Of a stretch of DNA of 64,000 nucleotides, positions 61,991 to 64,000 are shown piece after piece. Where the stretch lies: the NCBI GenBank assembly GCA_019637265.1, contig JAHBVY010000002.1, positions 806,001-870,000 of the forward strand. Direction: 5' to 3'. The stretch comes from Polyangiaceae bacterium. GTDB taxonomy: Bacteria > Myxococcota_A > Polyangia > Polyangiales > Polyangiaceae. The number at the start of each line of letters is the position of its first letter. Position 1 is the stretch's first letter. Made by a program: the position numbers and the translations under genes. The notes below the pieces were generated by a model. That model saw only the letters and a program-made list of their open reading frames with translations, searched no databases and had not been told where the DNA came from.

Positions 61991-63145
61991 ATGGCCACCC
62001 CCTTGTCTCAAGTCATCGCGCTCCTCGAGGAGCTGGCTCCGCTCCGCTTCGCCGAAGCTTGGGACAACGTGGGCCTCTTGGTCGAGCCGCCAAAGCCCCG
62101 GGGCGTCACGCGCGCGCTGCTCACCATCGACCTCACGGAGCCGGTGCTGGAGGAGGCGCTCGAGGCCGGCGCCCAGCTGGTGGTGGCTTACCACCCGCCG
62201 CTCTTCAAGGGGATGAAGCGCCTCACCCAGCGCACGCCAGGGGAGCGCGTCATCACCCGCGCCCTCGCCGAGGGCATCGCGATCTACTCGCCCCACACCG
62301 CCTTGGACGCGGCGCCGGGCGGCCTCAACGACTGGCTCTGCGATCTGCTCGGAGCGCACACGCGCCGCCCCATCACCCAGCGGTGTGAGCTGGACGCCGC
62401 GCAGGCGTTGAAGCTCGTCACCTTCGTGCCGCAAGCGGAGCTGGATGAGGTGCGCGTCGCCTTGGCCGCGGCGGGCGCAGGGCACATCGGCGACTACGAG
62501 GAGTGCGCCTTCATTTCGTCAGGGCATGGCCATTTCCTCCCCACGGCGGGGGCGGATCCGCACCTGGGCCAGGTGGGTCAGCGTGAGCTGACTCCGGAGC
62601 AGCGCCTGGAGGTGGTGTGCTCGCGCCGCGCGCTGCCTCACGTCGCGCAGGCCTTGGTAGACAGTCATCCATACGAAGAACCCGCTTGGGACGTGTACCC
62701 CTTGGAGCCGAAGCCCTTGCAAGGCACGGGCGCGGGACGCATCGCCGAGCTGACCACTCCGGCGGAGCTGCCTGAGCTCGTGACGCGCATCAAGGCGGGG
62801 CTCGGCCTCCATGCGGTGCGGGTCGCCACCGCCAGCCTGCACCAAGAGGGCGCGCCCATCACGCGCGTCGCGGTGTGCCCAGGCGCCGGGGGGAGCCTGT
62901 TCGAGGCGCTGCCGCCGCCGAGCCGCGGCGGCCCGGAGCTGTATTTCACTGGAGAAATGCGCCACCACGACGTGCTCGGGCGGGTAGCGGAGGGCGCCAG
63001 CGTGGTCCTCTGCGATCACACGAACACCGAGCGCGGCTACCTCCCCCGCTTGAAATCGGCCCTCGAAGCGCGGCTCTCGGCGCGCGGCGAGCAGGTGAGC
63101 GTCCACTGCTCTCAGCGGGACCAAGATCCGCTCGAGGTGGTGTAG
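61991..63145 (+). CDS. NIF3 family dinuclear metal protein
   Basis: The 384-residue product has the NIF3/YbgI motifs: FAEAWDNVGLLVEPP, LVVAYHPPLFKGMKRL with metal-binding His, YSPHTALDAAPGGLNDWL, and in the C-terminal half VAVCPGAGGSLFEALPP, ELYFTGEMRHHDVLGRVAEG and VVLCDHTNTERGYL. A PII/CutA-like insert lies about residues 140-240, as in the long form of the family. The reaction is unproven; members bind two metals and form hexamers. It starts right after a C-tract, with TATCCT eight bases upstream. Confidence 0.9.
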   Translation: MATPLSQVIALLEELAPLRFAEAWDNVGLLVEPPKPRGVTRALLTIDLTEPVLEEALEAGAQLVVAYHPPLFKGMKRLTQRTPGERVITRALAEGIAIYSPHTALDAAPGGLNDWLCDLLGAHTRRPITQRCELDAAQALKLVTFVPQAELDEVRVALAAAGAGHIGDYEECAFISSGHGHFLPTAGADPHLGQVGQRELTPEQRLEVVCSRRALPHVAQALVDSHPYEEPAWDVYPLEPKPLQGTGAGRIAELTTPAELPELVTRIKAGLGLHAVRVATASLHQEGAPITRVAVCPGAGGSLFEALPPPSRGGPELYFTGEMRHHDVLGRVAEGASVVLCDHTNTERGYLPRLKSALEARLSARGEQVSVHCSQRDQDPLEVV

Positions 63146-63147
63146 CC

Positions 63148-63786
63148 GTGAGGTGCACTGCCAAACCCCCAAGCCCGATCGTCATAGATTTCCATGAGAT
63201 AATCCAAGGACGCACGCAGCGCGCGCGTCCCGGCATCACCGTCAGTTGCGCTGTCCGTTTTTTCTTTTGGGGGTTGGGCACGCTGGCTCCTACCTGCATC
63301 CTCCTAGGCTGCGCTGGCCAAGCGCCGCCCCGTGACCGCGCCGCGGGCTCCCAAGTCGTGAGCTCACCTGATGGCACGCGCCCCACTGAAGCCCAGCCAC
63401 CGAACACCCCGGAGCCCGAGCCCCTCGACTTCGATCGCCTGTCCCTCGAAGCCGCCACCCCCGAGGAGCACCGACGCGCGGCCGCTGAGTGCAGCTCCGG
63501 CACCCCGCCGCGTCGCTGGCAGGCCTGCACCTGGCTCGGCGCCTGGCACCTCACGCGCGAAGAGCTGGTGAGCGCGCGCCGTCACCTCGAGGCGGCATGT
63601 GAGGCCGGGCACGCGCTGGGCTGCGTCGGCCTCGGCGCGGTGTGGATGCGCGGCGGTCCCATCGTCACCTCGGAGGGCCTGCTGCGCGACCCGGCGCGCG
63701 CCCAAGCCGCGTGGCAGCGCGCGTGTGAGCTGGGAGAAGAAGCCGGTTGTCGCCTCTCGAACGAGCTGAAAACGGACGCGAAGTAG
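63148..63786 (+). CDS. Sel1-like lipoprotein
   Basis: The 212-residue product from GTG 63148 (GAGGTGG seven bases upstream) has a lipobox in CILLGCAGQ near residue 50, a Pro/Glu linker, and a C-terminal part with CTWLGAWHLTREELVSARRH, ACEAGHALGCVGLGAVWMRGG and ACELGEEAGC, Sel1-like paired cysteines as in the 42785 protein. The leader is long and contains dispersed-repeat arms at 63160 and 63265, so the true start may differ. It follows the NIF3 gene by three bases. Confidence 0.65.
   Translation: MRCTAKPPSPIVIDFHEIIQGRTQRARPGITVSCAVRFFFWGLGTLAPTCILLGCAGQAPPRDRAAGSQVVSSPDGTRPTEAQPPNTPEPEPLDFDRLSLEAATPEEHRRAAAECSSGTPPRRWQACTWLGAWHLTREELVSARRHLEAACEAGHALGCVGLGAVWMRGGPIVTSEGLLRDPARAQAAWQRACELGEEAGCRLSNELKTDAK
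63160..63280. repeat. dispersed repeat, wide inverted pair
   Basis: GCCAAACCCCCAAG (63160-63173) and CTTTTGGGGGTTGGGCAC (63264-63281 region) face each other across about 90 bases that include a purine-rich and a T-rich stretch (TTTTTTC). The pair covers the start region of the lipoprotein. Confidence 0.65.
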
Positions 63787-63834
63787 GGACGGATGGTTGC
63801 GACTGCGCGCGCGGGGTAGTGACCATGCGCGGTA

Positions 63835-63856
63835 GGGGCGAATGATCATTCGCCCC
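63835..63856. repeat. 22-base perfect palindrome with GTAGGGGCG start
   Basis: GGGGCGAATG, AT and CATTCGCCCC form a perfect palindrome, extended by GTA on the left and CAC on the right. It shares GTAGGGGCG with 57339 and 37663. Confidence 0.85.
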
Positions 63857-63926
63857 CACGCGGAGTAACGATGATGCACGCACGCGGGCCTTGCGCGCGC
63901 TGGCGGCGGACTTAGCCTGGTCGGTC

Positions 63927-64000
63927 ATGGCAAGCGTTCCCCCCGCCGCTCCGGAGAGTCGACCCGAGGCATCAGCCTCCCCTGAAGCCGAGGAGGCGTC
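63927..64000 (+). CDS. unknown protein, N-terminal part (cut by window edge)
   Basis: The frame begins at ATG 63927 and reads MASVPPAAPESRPEASASPE, an Ala/Pro/Glu/Ser-rich start seen in many kinase or secretion-linked proteins here. TAGCCT lies eight bases before the ATG. Only 24 codons are visible. Confidence 0.4.
   Translation, partial: MASVPPAAPESRPEASASPEAEEA

Overview
The window is GC-rich bacterial chromosome with dense coding on both strands. The gene content points to a myxobacterium-like member of the Myxococcota, probably the Polyangia side. Supporting signs are many lipoproteins with low-complexity tails (Gly-Ser-Ala repeats, Pro/His-rich tails), several GAF/FHA sigma-54 activators, a Ser/Thr kinase fused to a sigma-54 activator, a MopE-type DxDGDG/CDG metal-binding insert, PrkA, and many GTG starts. 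This assignment is inferred from protein flavour; no rRNA lies in the window.

Region 1 (1-4916, all minus strand) is the classical translation block: tRNA-Thr(TGT), tRNA-Tyr, tRNA-Gly, tRNA-Thr(GGT), tuf, rpmG, tRNA-Trp, secE, nusG, rplK, rplA and the start of rplJ. SecE carries a long acidic Ser-Asp repeat. Region 2 (5.5-17.4 kb) holds TPR/HEAT lipoproteins, a DUF465 protein, trmB, a tight run of aldo/keto reductase, CysQ-type phosphatase and FAD-dependent oxidoreductase, then an FHA-GAF-sigma-54 activator and a lipoprotein peroxiredoxin. Region 3 (17.6-36.3 kb) holds the 1499-residue kinase/ATPase/TPR/GAF/sigma-54 fusion next to an outer-membrane-type protein, an alpha/beta hydrolase, prkA, ppk, a DUF4403-like lipoprotein, a DUF6600-like protein and a TetR/sterol-desaturase pair with a clear operator.

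Region 4 (36.5-51.1 kb) is a surface block: a Gly-Ser-Ala lipoprotein, several GT-C type membrane glycosyltransferase-like proteins, a Sel1-repeat lipoprotein, a membrane sulfatase/LtaS-like enzyme and a polyprenyl-phosphate mannosyltransferase. These suggest lipid-linked sugar transfer at the envelope. A repeat-rich 740-base gap (37.4-38.1 kb) contains a candidate structured RNA. Region 5 (51.2-64 kb) holds two related double zinc-ribbon membrane proteins, an OmpA-domain lipoprotein, tRNA-Arg, tRNA-Lys, a glutathionyl-hydroquinone reductase, an Hsp70/DUF2760 cluster, a NIF3 family protein and a small lipoprotein.

A dispersed short repeat with core GGGGGTTTGGC (five exact copies, plus related copies and inverted pairs) runs through the non-coding spaces and a few gene ends; it is the most distinctive unexplained DNA-level signal. 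Many genes lack a clear ribosome binding site but carry a TAnnnn minus-10-like hexamer 6-10 bases before the start codon, suggesting leaderless or near-leaderless transcripts.
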